From JBLHZY01 sp050633265 (GTDB lineage Bacteria; Pseudomonadota; Alphaproteobacteria; Rhodobacterales; Rhodobacteraceae): a stretch of DNA of 64,000 bases. The DNA lies in assembly GCA_050633265.1 (NCBI GenBank), contig JBOEGE010000005.1, forward strand, positions 248,001 through 312,000, in the 5' to 3' direction. The notes under the pieces were generated by a model. That model was not told the origin of the DNA. It saw only the letters and a list, made by a program, of their open reading frames with translations, and ran no database searches. A program made the translations under genes and the position numbers. Below, piece after piece: positions 1 to 8,853 of the stretch; the stretch's first letter is position 1; every line of letters begins with the position of its first letter.

Positions 1-272
1 GCGCGGGGCTGGGCATCAAGCCATTTGCGGCTGTATTGCACGGCTGGTGCCTTGGCCGGGGTCTTGGATGCACTCACAACAGAGCGCGAAATATGCGATG
101 TATCCAGATCGCGCAACGCCACATGCTCTTGGCCCAAAAGCGCGCTCATTTCGCTGCCCAAAGCAACCGCAGGATCGTTTGAGCTCGAAACCGTTACATC
201 GCCAAACGCCGTTTGAGCCATGCCCAAACACGCCACTAGGCATACAGCCCGCGTCAATACTCGCATCGTCAT
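1..272 (-). CDS. Secreted cell wall hydrolase, N-terminal part (gene runs off the window)
   Basis: Reading the minus strand from ATG at 272 (or the second ATG at 266) gives an open frame to the window edge. It begins with a signal peptide (MRVLTRAVCLVACLGMAQ, cleavage near AFG/D). A polar stretch follows, containing SALLGQEHVALRDLD and ending YSRKWLDAQPR. This start resembles Rhodobacterales SleB/CwlJ-type cell wall hydrolases, whose catalytic domain would lie to the left of the window and cannot be seen. The open frame and signal peptide are direct observations; the family is from memory of related proteins. It could instead be another exported protein. Confidence 0.55.
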   Translation of the reverse strand, partial: MTMRVLTRAVCLVACLGMAQTAFGDVTVSSSNDPAVALGSEMSALLGQEHVALRDLDTSHISRSVVSASKTPAKAPAVQYSRKWLDAQPR

Positions 273-481
273 TCAGCCCCCAAGGCACACCAAAACAGGC
301 GCCGCAGATCAAAAGTCAGCGTTCCCTTTAGGGCAAGTTTGCCAAATCGTCCAGCTTTGGGGGTCTCTGGGCCGCGCTTCCCCTACGTCGAAAGAAGGGG
401 ATTCGATGTAAATGCAAGCGAAAATTCGGCCGAGCACTTGGCCGATCTCAATAAAATCAATACGTTAACTGTTTCGCTTTT

Positions 482-3025
482 CTACACAGACTGTTGAATG
501 GCCAAATGCGCCGCAGCAAGCCGCGCAATAGGCACACGGTAGGGCGAACAGGACACATAATCAAAGCCCGCCGCCCGACAAAAGGCGATAGATTCGGGGT
601 TGCCCCCATGCTCGCCACAGATCGAAACCGTGATCCCCGGGCGGGCCGCCCGCGCCCGCTCTGCCCCGATCGTCAACAGCTCGCCAACACCCTCAGCATC
701 AAGCGTGTGAAACGGATCCTCGGGGAAAACGCCAAGGTTCACATATTGGTTCATAAAGCGCCCCGCATCATCGCGCGAAAGCCCATATGTCATCTGCGTG
801 AGGTCATTCGTCCCAAAGGAGAGGAACTCGGCGTATTGGGCGATCTCATTGGCGCGCAGGGCGGCGCGTGGCGTTTCAACCATCACCCCAAGCTTATAGT
901 CAAAATCGGCGCGTTTCTCGGTGCGCACTTCTGCCGCAACCGCATCAATGCGCGCCTTAACCATCTCAACCTCGCGCTTGGCCGAAACCAAGGGGATCAT
1001 GATCTCGGGCGCCATTGTTGCGCCCTTCTTGGCCGCCTCAATCGTCGCTTCAAAAATTGCGCGGGCCTGCATGTCGTAAATCTCGGGGATGGTGATCCCA
1101 AGGCGCACACCGCGCATCCCCAACATCGGGTTAAACTCGCCCAAAGCCTCAATCCGGCGCACCACCGTCGAGAGCGGCAAATCAAGCGCATCCGCCAGCT
1201 CGCGCATCCCATCGCGATCGGAGGGCAGGAATTCATGCAAAGGCGGATCAAACAGGCGAATGCAAACCGGCCGCCCCGACATGATCTGAAACAGCTCGCG
1301 AAAATCGGCCCGCTGCATGGGCAAAAGCCGGGCCAAAGCCTCGGCGCGATCCGGCGCCTCATCGGCAAAAATCATCTCGCGCATCACCGTGAGCCGCTCA
1401 CCCTCAAAGAACATATGCTCTGTGCGGCAAAGCCCGATGCCCTCGGCCTGAAAATTGCGCGCAACGGCCGCATCAGCAGGCGTATCCGCATTGGCCCGAA
1501 CACCAATATCACGCGCCTCATCGGCCCAATCCATCAAAGACTGAAACGCATCATCAAGCGCAGGCTCAAGCATCACCGCCGCCCCAACAAGCGCTTGGCC
1601 CGCCGTGCCATCAAGGGTGATCAAATCGCCCTCATGGAAAAGGCGGCCATCCGCGGCGCGCAATGTCTTCTCGCGCAGATTGATCTTGATCCCGTTCGCC
1701 CCAACAATACAGGGCAGCCCAAGCCCGCGCGCAATCACCGCCGCGTGGCTGGTCATCCCGCCGCGCTCGGTCAAAACCCCAACAGAAGAATGCATGCCGC
1801 GAATATCCTCAGGCGCGGTTTCCCGGCGCACAAGGATGCAAGCCTCACCGCGCGCCGCCGAGGCCTGCGCCGCAGAAGAAGACAAAACGATCCGCCCAAC
1901 CGCCCCGCCCGGCGAGGCGCCAATACCGCGCACGAATGGGTCGCGCGTCCCCTCTTGATCGACCTGCGGGTGCAGCAGCTCAGAAAGCGAGCGCGGCGCA
2001 ATGCGGGTCACCGCCTCGCGCTCAGGGATCACCCCATCACGCGCAAGCGCAACCGCGATCCGAACCGCCGCCCGCGCCGAGCGCTGAACCCGCACCGCAT
2101 CCAAAATAGAGAGCTGCCCGCCCTCAATGGTAAACTCGATCTGCATCTCTTCACGCAGCTTGATCCGGCACAAAGCCCCATAAGCGATCAAGGTTTGAAA
2201 TATCTCTGGTTCAAGCTCTTCAAGCGAGGGCCCGCGCGTATCGCGGGTCAAAAAGATCGTGCCCTTATCGCCGCTCAGCGCATCGCGCCCTTGGCTTTGG
2301 CTCAGATAGCGCCCCTTAACCTTGGGCAGGCCCGTGCCCCCATCGACAAATTGAATAACCCCAGAACCGCTCTGCGCCGGGCCAATTCCAAGCGCCATCT
2401 GCTGCACAACAAGCCCAAGCCCCGCATCCGCAGGCGCGCCCTTGGCCTGGCGCAGCAATCGCGCCGATGTGCCCTCCCATGCCCGCGCCATCGAGCGCAA
2501 AACTTCCGTAAGCTGCGCGCCAGTATCTTGGGGGAAGCTCTCATCTGTCTCATCTTGATAGGCCTGAAGCGCCGCTTGAAGCGCATCCGCCCCCTGCCCC
2601 TTGTCCAATTCGAACATTTCAGGGTCCAAACGGGCCACATGAATGGAGTATGCTTGCACAAATCGAAGATAAAGCGCATCCGCCGTGGCTTGGCCATGGC
2701 TCTTGATCAATTCGGCGTGGCGCGCATCATTCATCCCGATATTCAGGATCGCCCCCGGCCCGCCCCAATCCGGATCCGCCGAAGACGGGCGCACAGACAG
2801 AAGCGGCGCGGCGCCAAAATGCTTCAAGAGCGCCTTTGCTTCGGGGCGCTGTCCGGCGGCAATCTTGTGAACCGCATCAAAGGACAAAGCCACTGTTTCA
2901 GGCACAGGCAGATCGAGCCGGATCAGCCGCTGCAAGCATTTCGCCCGCCCGCCATGGGTCTCTGTTGCGATGGGGGCAACGCGGCGAATACGCGTAAACC
3001 CGGAAAATTCGACGTCTTGCTGCAC
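482..3025 (-). CDS. ppdK: Pyruvate phosphate dikinase-like PEP-utilizing enzyme
   Basis: PPDK interconverts pyruvate, ATP and Pi with PEP, AMP and PPi. The swivelling phosphohistidine domain is clear (GGMTSHAAVIARG, with the catalytic His), as is the C-terminal PEP/pyruvate barrel (LGMRGVRLGI, then CGEHGGNPESI with the catalytic Cys, ending SPYRVPIARLAAAHLA). The N-terminal ATP-grasp part is shorter than usual: the normal GGKGANL loop reads GGRAKCL, so the ATP-binding lysine is not obvious. The start chosen is GTG at 3025, because AGGAG lies 7 nt upstream. An in-frame ATG at 3076 has no ribosome site and would add 17 residues. It lies 72 nt after glyS on the same strand and may be co-transcribed. 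Confidence 0.85.
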   Translation of the reverse strand: MQQDVEFSGFTRIRRVAPIATETHGGRAKCLQRLIRLDLPVPETVALSFDAVHKIAAGQRPEAKALLKHFGAAPLLSVRPSSADPDWGGPGAILNIGMNDARHAELIKSHGQATADALYLRFVQAYSIHVARLDPEMFELDKGQGADALQAALQAYQDETDESFPQDTGAQLTEVLRSMARAWEGTSARLLRQAKGAPADAGLGLVVQQMALGIGPAQSGSGVIQFVDGGTGLPKVKGRYLSQSQGRDALSGDKGTIFLTRDTRGPSLEELEPEIFQTLIAYGALCRIKLREEMQIEFTIEGGQLSILDAVRVQRSARAAVRIAVALARDGVIPEREAVTRIAPRSLSELLHPQVDQEGTRDPFVRGIGASPGGAVGRIVLSSSAAQASAARGEACILVRRETAPEDIRGMHSSVGVLTERGGMTSHAAVIARGLGLPCIVGANGIKINLREKTLRAADGRLFHEGDLITLDGTAGQALVGAAVMLEPALDDAFQSLMDWADEARDIGVRANADTPADAAVARNFQAEGIGLCRTEHMFFEGERLTVMREMIFADEAPDRAEALARLLPMQRADFRELFQIMSGRPVCIRLFDPPLHEFLPSDRDGMRELADALDLPLSTVVRRIEALGEFNPMLGMRGVRLGITIPEIYDMQARAIFEATIEAAKKGATMAPEIMIPLVSAKREVEMVKARIDAVAAEVRTEKRADFDYKLGVMVETPRAALRANEIAQYAEFLSFGTNDLTQMTYGLSRDDAGRFMNQYVNLGVFPEDPFHTLDAEGVGELLTIGAERARAARPGITVSICGEHGGNPESIAFCRAAGFDYVSCSPYRVPIARLAAAHLAIQQSV

Positions 3026-3097
3026 TGCGGCGCTCCTGTGATCGCCAAAGGATATACCCCCGCGCAGATCATGCAATGGAAACGTTACAGAATTGTC

Positions 3098-5326
3098 TTA
3101 TTGGCCATCAATCCGGTTCAGATCGGCCACAGAAAGGCAGATGCCGCGAATACGCGCGAGCAGATTAAGCCGATTGCGCCGCACGACCTGTTTGTCGGAA
3201 TTGACCTGCACCGCCTCAAAAAACGCATCAATCGGGGCGCGCAAACTGGCCATGGCCTCCATCGCGGCGGTGAAATCTTCGGCCTTCATCGCAGGGGCAA
3301 TTGCGCTGTCCGCCGCATCCAATGCCGCAAACAAAGCCCGCTCAACATCCTCTTCGGCATATTTGATATCCGCGCCAAAGGAATATTCGACCCCGTCTTT
3401 TTCCTCAGCCTGGGTGAGGATATTGTTGGCGCGCTTAAACCCAGCAAGCAGGTTTTCGCCATCATCCGTGGCCAGCATCGCGCCCAAAGCCCGCGCGCGT
3501 TTGACCAAAAGCGTGAGATCATCATTGCCCGGCATCCCGATACAGGCATCAATCACATCGTGGCGAATGCCCTCTTCGCGCAGGTGCACCTTGAGGCGAT
3601 CGTGCAAAAACGCCAGCAAATCGGCCGAACGATCCGGCAATTCCGCCTGAACGCGCGCAATCTCATCCGGGGCCTCGCCCTCAAGCGCATCAATCACCGT
3701 GCGCGCCGCCGCGCCAAAGACGCCGTGATCGGCGATCTCATCGAGCATGTTTTGCAGCAGTTTGACGGCCGCGCCATTGCCATTCTGCGCAATCTCGTGG
3801 CGCAAAAGCTGATTGCCGATGAAGTGATCCAAAGGCAGGCGTGCCTCGCGATCAAGGATGATGCGGATCACCCCAAGCGCCGCACGGCGCAGCGCAAAGG
3901 GATCTTTTGAGCCGGTCGGCTTTTCATCAATCGCCCAAAACCCTGTGAGCGTATCAAGCTTATCGGCCAGCGCGACAGTGGCCGCAACCGCGCCAGTTGG
4001 CACATCATCCGAGGGGCCGAGCGGCGAATAATGCTGCTCACAAGCCTGCGCCACCTCATCCGGATAGCCCGCCGCTTGCGCATAGTAGCGCCCCATAAGC
4101 CCTTGAAGTTCGGGGAATTCATAGACCATCTCAGAGCTGAGATCGGCCTTGGCAACCTCAGCCGCCTGTTTGGCCAGCTTCTCATCCGCGCCAATGGGTT
4201 TGGCCAGCCCCGCGGCCAAAGCTTTGATCCGCGCGATGCGATCGGCCTGAGAGCCGAGCTTGTTGTGAAAGGTCACATTGGAAAGGCGGGCTGTCCAGTC
4301 TTCCATGCCGCTTTTGGCAACGCGAAGATCGTTTTCCCAGAAGAATTTCGCATCTGAAAGCCGCGCCGCCAGAACCTTTTGATTGCCCGCCAATACGGTC
4401 GCGCCATTGTCGGCGGTTTCGCGGTTGGCAACGGTGATGAATTTCTCAATCCGGCCAGTCTTGGGATTGCGCACAGAGAAGAATTTCTGATGCTCTTTCA
4501 TCGAGGTTTGCAGCACTTCGGGCGGCAGGCCAAGGAAATCCTCGCCAATCTCGCCCATGAGCACGACAGGCCATTCGACCAGCCCGGCAACCTCGGCCAG
4601 AAGACCATTATCTTCAACCAATTCAAGGCCTTGCGCAAAGGCCATATTCTGGGCGTCGGCTTTGATATGTTCGGCGCGGCTGGCGCCGTCAAGGATCACA
4701 TTGGCGCGTTTGAGCTTGGCTTGGTAATCGTCAAACGAGCTGACCGAAAAGCGCGCAGGCCCCATGAAACGGTGCCCCTCAGTGCTGTCGCCCGCGACGA
4801 TTCCATCGACATCGAGCGGCACAATCTGCGCGCCGGCCTCATCCGTTAGAATGCACAAGATCGAATGCAGCGGGCGCACCCAGCGCAATGAACCTGCCCC
4901 CCAGCGCATGGATTTGGGCCATGGGAAATTGCGGATCGCGGCCTCAAGCACCTGCGCAACGATTTCGGCGGCGGGGCGCCCTTCGCGGGTGATCGAAGCA
5001 AAGAACACTTGGCCCTTTTTCTCATCGCGAATTTCCAGATCATCGCGGGTTAGCCCAGTTGCGCGCAAAAAGCCCTCAACCGCCTTATCGGGCGCATCAA
5101 CGCGGGGGCCTTTGCGCTCTTCGCGCGTGGTTGGGCTCTCGGCGGTGAGGCCCTCAACCGAAAGCGCAAGGCGGCGCGGGGTCGAAAACGCGCCCGCCGA
5201 GCCATAGGTCAGCCCTGCATCAACAAGCCCGTCCGTGATCAGTTTTTGCAGATCAGCGCAGGCGCGCGCCTGCATACGGGCGGGGATTTCTTCGCTAAAG
5301 AGCTCGATCAGAAGATCCGGCATCAT
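3098..5326 (-). CDS. glyS: Glycine--tRNA ligase beta subunit
   Basis: This is the beta chain of the tetrameric (alpha2 beta2) glycyl-tRNA synthetase, needed for tRNA-Gly recognition. Its 742 residues are close to the family size. The start MPDLLIELFSEEIPARMQ is the typical beta-chain start (LLxExxxEEiPA), and the C-terminal half has the HD-like and anticodon-binding regions (WAIDEKPTGSKDPFALRRAALG). The start overlaps the preceding DUF6446-like gene by 4 bp, which implies translational coupling. Two adjacent ATG codons (MM) are present and the exact first Met is unresolved. Confidence 0.96.
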   Translation of the reverse strand: MMPDLLIELFSEEIPARMQARACADLQKLITDGLVDAGLTYGSAGAFSTPRRLALSVEGLTAESPTTREERKGPRVDAPDKAVEGFLRATGLTRDDLEIRDEKKGQVFFASITREGRPAAEIVAQVLEAAIRNFPWPKSMRWGAGSLRWVRPLHSILCILTDEAGAQIVPLDVDGIVAGDSTEGHRFMGPARFSVSSFDDYQAKLKRANVILDGASRAEHIKADAQNMAFAQGLELVEDNGLLAEVAGLVEWPVVLMGEIGEDFLGLPPEVLQTSMKEHQKFFSVRNPKTGRIEKFITVANRETADNGATVLAGNQKVLAARLSDAKFFWENDLRVAKSGMEDWTARLSNVTFHNKLGSQADRIARIKALAAGLAKPIGADEKLAKQAAEVAKADLSSEMVYEFPELQGLMGRYYAQAAGYPDEVAQACEQHYSPLGPSDDVPTGAVAATVALADKLDTLTGFWAIDEKPTGSKDPFALRRAALGVIRIILDREARLPLDHFIGNQLLRHEIAQNGNGAAVKLLQNMLDEIADHGVFGAAARTVIDALEGEAPDEIARVQAELPDRSADLLAFLHDRLKVHLREEGIRHDVIDACIGMPGNDDLTLLVKRARALGAMLATDDGENLLAGFKRANNILTQAEEKDGVEYSFGADIKYAEEDVERALFAALDAADSAIAPAMKAEDFTAAMEAMASLRAPIDAFFEAVQVNSDKQVVRRNRLNLLARIRGICLSVADLNRIDGQ

Positions 5327-5883
5327 TCAGTCCTTTCAGGGGCTTGAGGCGCATCCGCCCCAACTTCGGGCGCGGGCGGGCAGCCCTCGGGCGCAGGGTT
5401 GCCATCAAATACGGTCTCCCCGCAGGCATTGATCTGATGCCAGGCATAGGCGCGCCCATCCTCAAAAACCGCGATCACCCGATCAATGCCATAATGAATA
5501 TTCTCTTCGCCCAAAAAGGCCGTCGCTTCGCCCTCTTCCAGCGCTTTGCCAATGGCTTTGGCATCAAAACACTCAAACCAGCCCGGCGCGACATTTGGCT
5601 CGGGATTGAGATAAGTCTCATAGGTTTCGGTCATCATCGCGGTCGACATGGGCAGGGTAAAACAGGCCCGATAGCGGATCGGTGAGGAATTTGCATCAAT
5701 CCCCTCAAAGCCCTCAGACGGAACGATTTCTGCCTCGCCAAACAGGGTCGTCATGCGCACATCCCCCCCCTGCACAGAGGCTGGGATCGGCTCGTAAAAG
5801 CCGTATTCCTGAAAATAATACATCGCGCTGCCAACGATCAGAGCTGTAATCACAATCACACCTGCCAGTATTTTACCCATCAT
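5323..5883 (-). CDS. DUF6446-like single-pass membrane protein
   Basis: This 186-residue protein has one N-terminal membrane anchor (KILAGVIVITALIVGSAMYYF) and a periplasmic part containing RACFTLPMSTAMMTETYETY and a Cys-bearing WFECFDA motif. It is wedged between glyQ and glyS with 4-bp overlaps on both sides. It is therefore made with the synthetase, although nothing in its sequence suggests an aminoacylation role. I associate it with the DUF6446 proteins found at this position in Rhodobacterales (from memory). No function is known. Confidence 0.8.
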   Translation of the reverse strand: MMGKILAGVIVITALIVGSAMYYFQEYGFYEPIPASVQGGDVRMTTLFGEAEIVPSEGFEGIDANSSPIRYRACFTLPMSTAMMTETYETYLNPEPNVAPGWFECFDAKAIGKALEEGEATAFLGEENIHYGIDRVIAVFEDGRAYAWHQINACGETVFDGNPAPEGCPPAPEVGADAPQAPERTE

Positions 5884-6821
5884 CCGCGCGCTGCCTCATA
5901 TCCGCCAGCATCCGTGAGAACAAATGCATCCGCGCAGGCCTTGGAGAGATTGCGCACCCGGCCAATATAGGCTTGGCGCTCGGTCACCGAAATAACCCCG
6001 CGTGCGTCCAAAAGGTTGAACAGATGGCTCGCTTTGATGCATTGATCATAGGCCGGATGGGCCATGATGATCCGCTTGCCGGTTTTGGGATCAATCGCCT
6101 CTTGCGCGAGGATCGCTTCGCATTCGGCCTCGGCCTCTTCAAAATGGCGCAGCAACACATCCGTATTGGCCACATCGAAATTCCAGCGCGAATATTCCTG
6201 TTCGGTTTGGCGGAACACATCGCCATAGGTCAGCGGGATCGGCGCGCTTGGATCATTATAGGGCATATCCATCACATGATCCGCACCAAGCACATACATC
6301 GCAAGGCGCTCAAGGCCATAGGTCAGCTCGCCCGAAACAGGGTGGCAATCATGGCCGCCCACTTGCTGAAAATAAGTAAATTGCGAGACTTCCATCCCAT
6401 CGCACCAAACTTCCCAGCCAAGACCCCATGCGCCAAGCGTCGGGCTTTCCCAATCATCCTCAACAAAGCGGATGTCGTGCATCTCCATGTCGATCCCGAT
6501 CGCTTCAAGCGAGCCGAGATAAAGCGCCTGAAGGTTGGGCGGGCTTGGTTTGATCACAACTTGGTATTGGTAATAATGCTGAAGGCGGTTTGGATTCTCG
6601 CCGTAGCGCCCGTCCGTTGGCCGGCGCGATGGCTGAACATAAGCCGCCGCCCAAGGCCGATTGCCCAAAGCGCGCAGCGTTGTGGCCGGGTGAAATGTGC
6701 CCGCGCCCACTTCCATATCATAGGGTTGCAGCGCCGCGCAGCCCTGTGCCGCCCAGTAAGCTTGGAGCCGCAGGATAATTTCCTGAAAACTTTTCGGCGG
6801 ATTGGATGTGCTGCTGGCCAT
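5880..6821 (-). CDS. glyQ: Glycine--tRNA ligase alpha subunit
   Basis: This is the catalytic alpha chain of the bacterial alpha2 beta2 glycyl-tRNA synthetase. Its 313 residues match the family. Class II signatures are visible: SFQEIILRLQAYWAAQGC at the start, GAGTFHPATTLRALG, RPTDGRYGENPNRLQHYYQ (motif 2 region) and GLERLAMYVLG (motif 3 region). It is the first gene of the glyQ / DUF6446-like / glyS operon. The 157-bp gap upstream is shared with the divergent gene at 6979 and must hold both promoters. Confidence 0.97.
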   Translation of the reverse strand: MASSTSNPPKSFQEIILRLQAYWAAQGCAALQPYDMEVGAGTFHPATTLRALGNRPWAAAYVQPSRRPTDGRYGENPNRLQHYYQYQVVIKPSPPNLQALYLGSLEAIGIDMEMHDIRFVEDDWESPTLGAWGLGWEVWCDGMEVSQFTYFQQVGGHDCHPVSGELTYGLERLAMYVLGADHVMDMPYNDPSAPIPLTYGDVFRQTEQEYSRWNFDVANTDVLLRHFEEAEAECEAILAQEAIDPKTGKRIIMAHPAYDQCIKASHLFNLLDARGVISVTERQAYIGRVRNLSKACADAFVLTDAGGYEAARG

Positions 6822-6978
6822 GGCTGCCCCCTTACTAAAGCGGGTCCTGATTAGGCGAGCTACAGCGCAGGGTCAATTGCGCGTGACATGATATTGACCT
6901 TTCACCTGTTTCTGTTTTCTTGCTAGAGGGAAGTGACGCTGCGCCAATTGGCAGCGTTAGGGAATAGAGTAAGGGCAT

Positions 6979-8736
6979 ATGACAAGAAATTTTAAGGCCA
7001 TCTGGCTAGTAACAATCGTTTTTCTGGCCGCTTTTGGCGCGCCGCACACCGCAACCGCACAACAAAGCGTTTGGATTCAGATCGAGGCGCAACCAAGCCT
7101 TCGAGAAGCTGAAGCCCGCGCGCGCGATTATTCTGCCCAAATCGGCAATGTCGCAGGCTTTGCGCTTGGATCGGGCTGGTATGGCATCGCGCTTGGGCCG
7201 TTTTCGCCCGATGATGCGCAATCAACCCTGCGCCAATTGCGCCGGGATCGCCAAATCCCCTCCGACAGCTATATCGCCGATGGCGCAAGCTATCGCCGCC
7301 AGTTCTGGCCCGTGGGGGGCGCCGCAATCGCAAGTGCTGCGCCAAACACCCCCGCGCCAAGCCTGACCCAACCCGCCATCGGCGCAACCCCGGCCGCCCA
7401 ACCGACCCCCCCAGCCCCGCTTGACGAAACGCCCGCACAGGCGCGCCGCTCTGAGCGCGAGCTGAACCGAGAAGCGCGCGAGGCCCTTCAAATCGCGATG
7501 CAATGGGAAGGCGTCTACACCAGCGCGATTGACGGCGCTTTTGGCCCCGGCACCCGCAAAGCCATGGCCGCCTGGCAGGATATGAACGGCTATGAAGCGA
7601 CCGGTATCTTAACCTCCAAACAGCGCGCAGCTCTGCTCAAAGGCTATGCGGATGTTCTGGCCGCTCTGGCGCTTGCCCCTGTGCAAGATGATGTCGCAGG
7701 GATCCAGGTTGAAATGCCAACCGGCATGGTTGAATTCGATCGCTACGAGCCGCCATTTGCCCATTACAAAGCCAAAGATGGCTCTGGCGTGCGGGTTGTC
7801 CTGATCAGCCAAAGCGGTGATCGCGCCTCGCTTGGTGGGCTTTATGACATCATGCAAACGCTTGAAATCGTCCCTGTTGAGGGCGAACGCAACATCGGCA
7901 AATCGAGCTTCACCCTCACCGGCACCAATGCAAGCATCGCCTCTCATACCTATGCCGCACTTGAGGGCGGGCAAATCAAAGGGTTCAGCCTGATCTGGCC
8001 CGCCGGGGATGAACGCCGCCGCAATATGGCTGTCAAAGCGATGGAGGCCTCGTTCACGCCGATTGAGGGCCTGCTGCCGGATGTCTACGGTGAAACCGCC
8101 GCACAAAGCATTGACCTTCTCTCAGGCTTGGAAATCCGCAGCGCCGACACAACGGCAACCGGCTTTTACGTTGATAGCACGGGCCAAGTCCTCACGACCG
8201 CCGCCGCGCTTGATCAATGCAGCCGCATCACGCTCGATGATAGCTATGATGCTGAAATCATCGCCCAAAACGCTGATTTTGCCCTGCTCAAACCAAGCGA
8301 GGCGCTCTCGCCTATGGGCTTTGCTGCGTTTCAGCCGGGCATTCCGCGGCTCAACGCTGAGGTCGCCGTTTCGGGCTATAGCTATGGCGGGCGGCTTCCA
8401 GCCCCATCGCTGACCTATGGCGCCTTGGCCGAGCTTAAGGGCCTAGACGGCAATGAAGATGTGATCCGGCTTGCGCTTGCGGCCCTTCCCGGCGATGCGG
8501 GCGCACCTGTCTATGATGGGCGCGGCTCGGTTCTTGGGATGCTCTTGGGGCAAAGCAAAGGCGCGCGCGCCCTGCCTGCCGAGGTTAGCCTTGCGGCCAA
8601 TATGGAAAGCATCGTGCGCTTCCTCTCGGACAATGGGATCAGCCCGGCAGCCAGCGAAGGCGGCGCCGATCTGCAACCCGAAGACCTGATCAAACAGGCC
8701 ACAGACATGACCGTTTTGGTGGGCTGCTGGAAGTAA
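6979..8736 (+). CDS. Secreted SPOR / peptidoglycan-binding protein with a trypsin-like domain lacking its active site
   Basis: The 585 residues begin with a signal peptide (to about residue 28, TATA/QQ). A SPOR-like repeat follows (about 30-105, SVWIQIEAQPSLREAEARA). A proline/alanine linker leads to a PG_binding_1 domain (about 160-225, GVYTSAIDGAFGPGTRKAMAAWQ). The C-terminal half has a chymotrypsin-fold scaffold. Two of its three catalytic positions are changed: VLTTAAAL (A409 where the His of LTxAHV is expected) and GDAGAP (A507 where GNSGGP has Ser). D433 in DFALLK is retained. It is probably a cell wall-bound pseudo-protease acting in the periplasm. It is transcribed alone and followed by a strong terminator. 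Confidence 0.8.
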   Translation: MTRNFKAIWLVTIVFLAAFGAPHTATAQQSVWIQIEAQPSLREAEARARDYSAQIGNVAGFALGSGWYGIALGPFSPDDAQSTLRQLRRDRQIPSDSYIADGASYRRQFWPVGGAAIASAAPNTPAPSLTQPAIGATPAAQPTPPAPLDETPAQARRSERELNREAREALQIAMQWEGVYTSAIDGAFGPGTRKAMAAWQDMNGYEATGILTSKQRAALLKGYADVLAALALAPVQDDVAGIQVEMPTGMVEFDRYEPPFAHYKAKDGSGVRVVLISQSGDRASLGGLYDIMQTLEIVPVEGERNIGKSSFTLTGTNASIASHTYAALEGGQIKGFSLIWPAGDERRRNMAVKAMEASFTPIEGLLPDVYGETAAQSIDLLSGLEIRSADTTATGFYVDSTGQVLTTAAALDQCSRITLDDSYDAEIIAQNADFALLKPSEALSPMGFAAFQPGIPRLNAEVAVSGYSYGGRLPAPSLTYGALAELKGLDGNEDVIRLALAALPGDAGAPVYDGRGSVLGMLLGQSKGARALPAEVSLAANMESIVRFLSDNGISPAASEGGADLQPEDLIKQATDMTVLVGCWK

Positions 8737-8760
8737 TCACCCACCTGTCATCAACGATAA

Positions 8761-8795
8761 GGGCGCCGCAGGATCATCCCCGCAGCGCCCTTTTT
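8761..8795 (+). terminator. Rho-independent terminator after the pseudo-protease gene
   Basis: GGGCGC (8761-8766) pairs with GCGCCC (8785-8790), with extra CGC/GCG-type pairing inside, followed by TTTTT at 8791-8795. It lies 25 bp past the stop codon at 8736. Confidence 0.85.
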
Positions 8796-8853
8796 CTTTG
8801 GCCGCTCCCGCGCCACCACAGCAGCCGCGAACCCCGCCGCAAACCCAACCCGC

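Noticed and set aside
16..312. A 98-codon minus-strand frame at the left edge
   Set aside because: A different minus-strand frame (272 to 1) encodes a proper signal peptide and runs off the edge; the 98-codon frame is Cys/Gly-rich without features.
494..3910. A long open frame (1138 codons) on the plus strand across the ppdK and glyS genes
   Set aside because: It is the antisense of two clear leftward genes; its predicted protein is Arg/His-rich with no domain, as expected for GC-rich opposite-strand frames.
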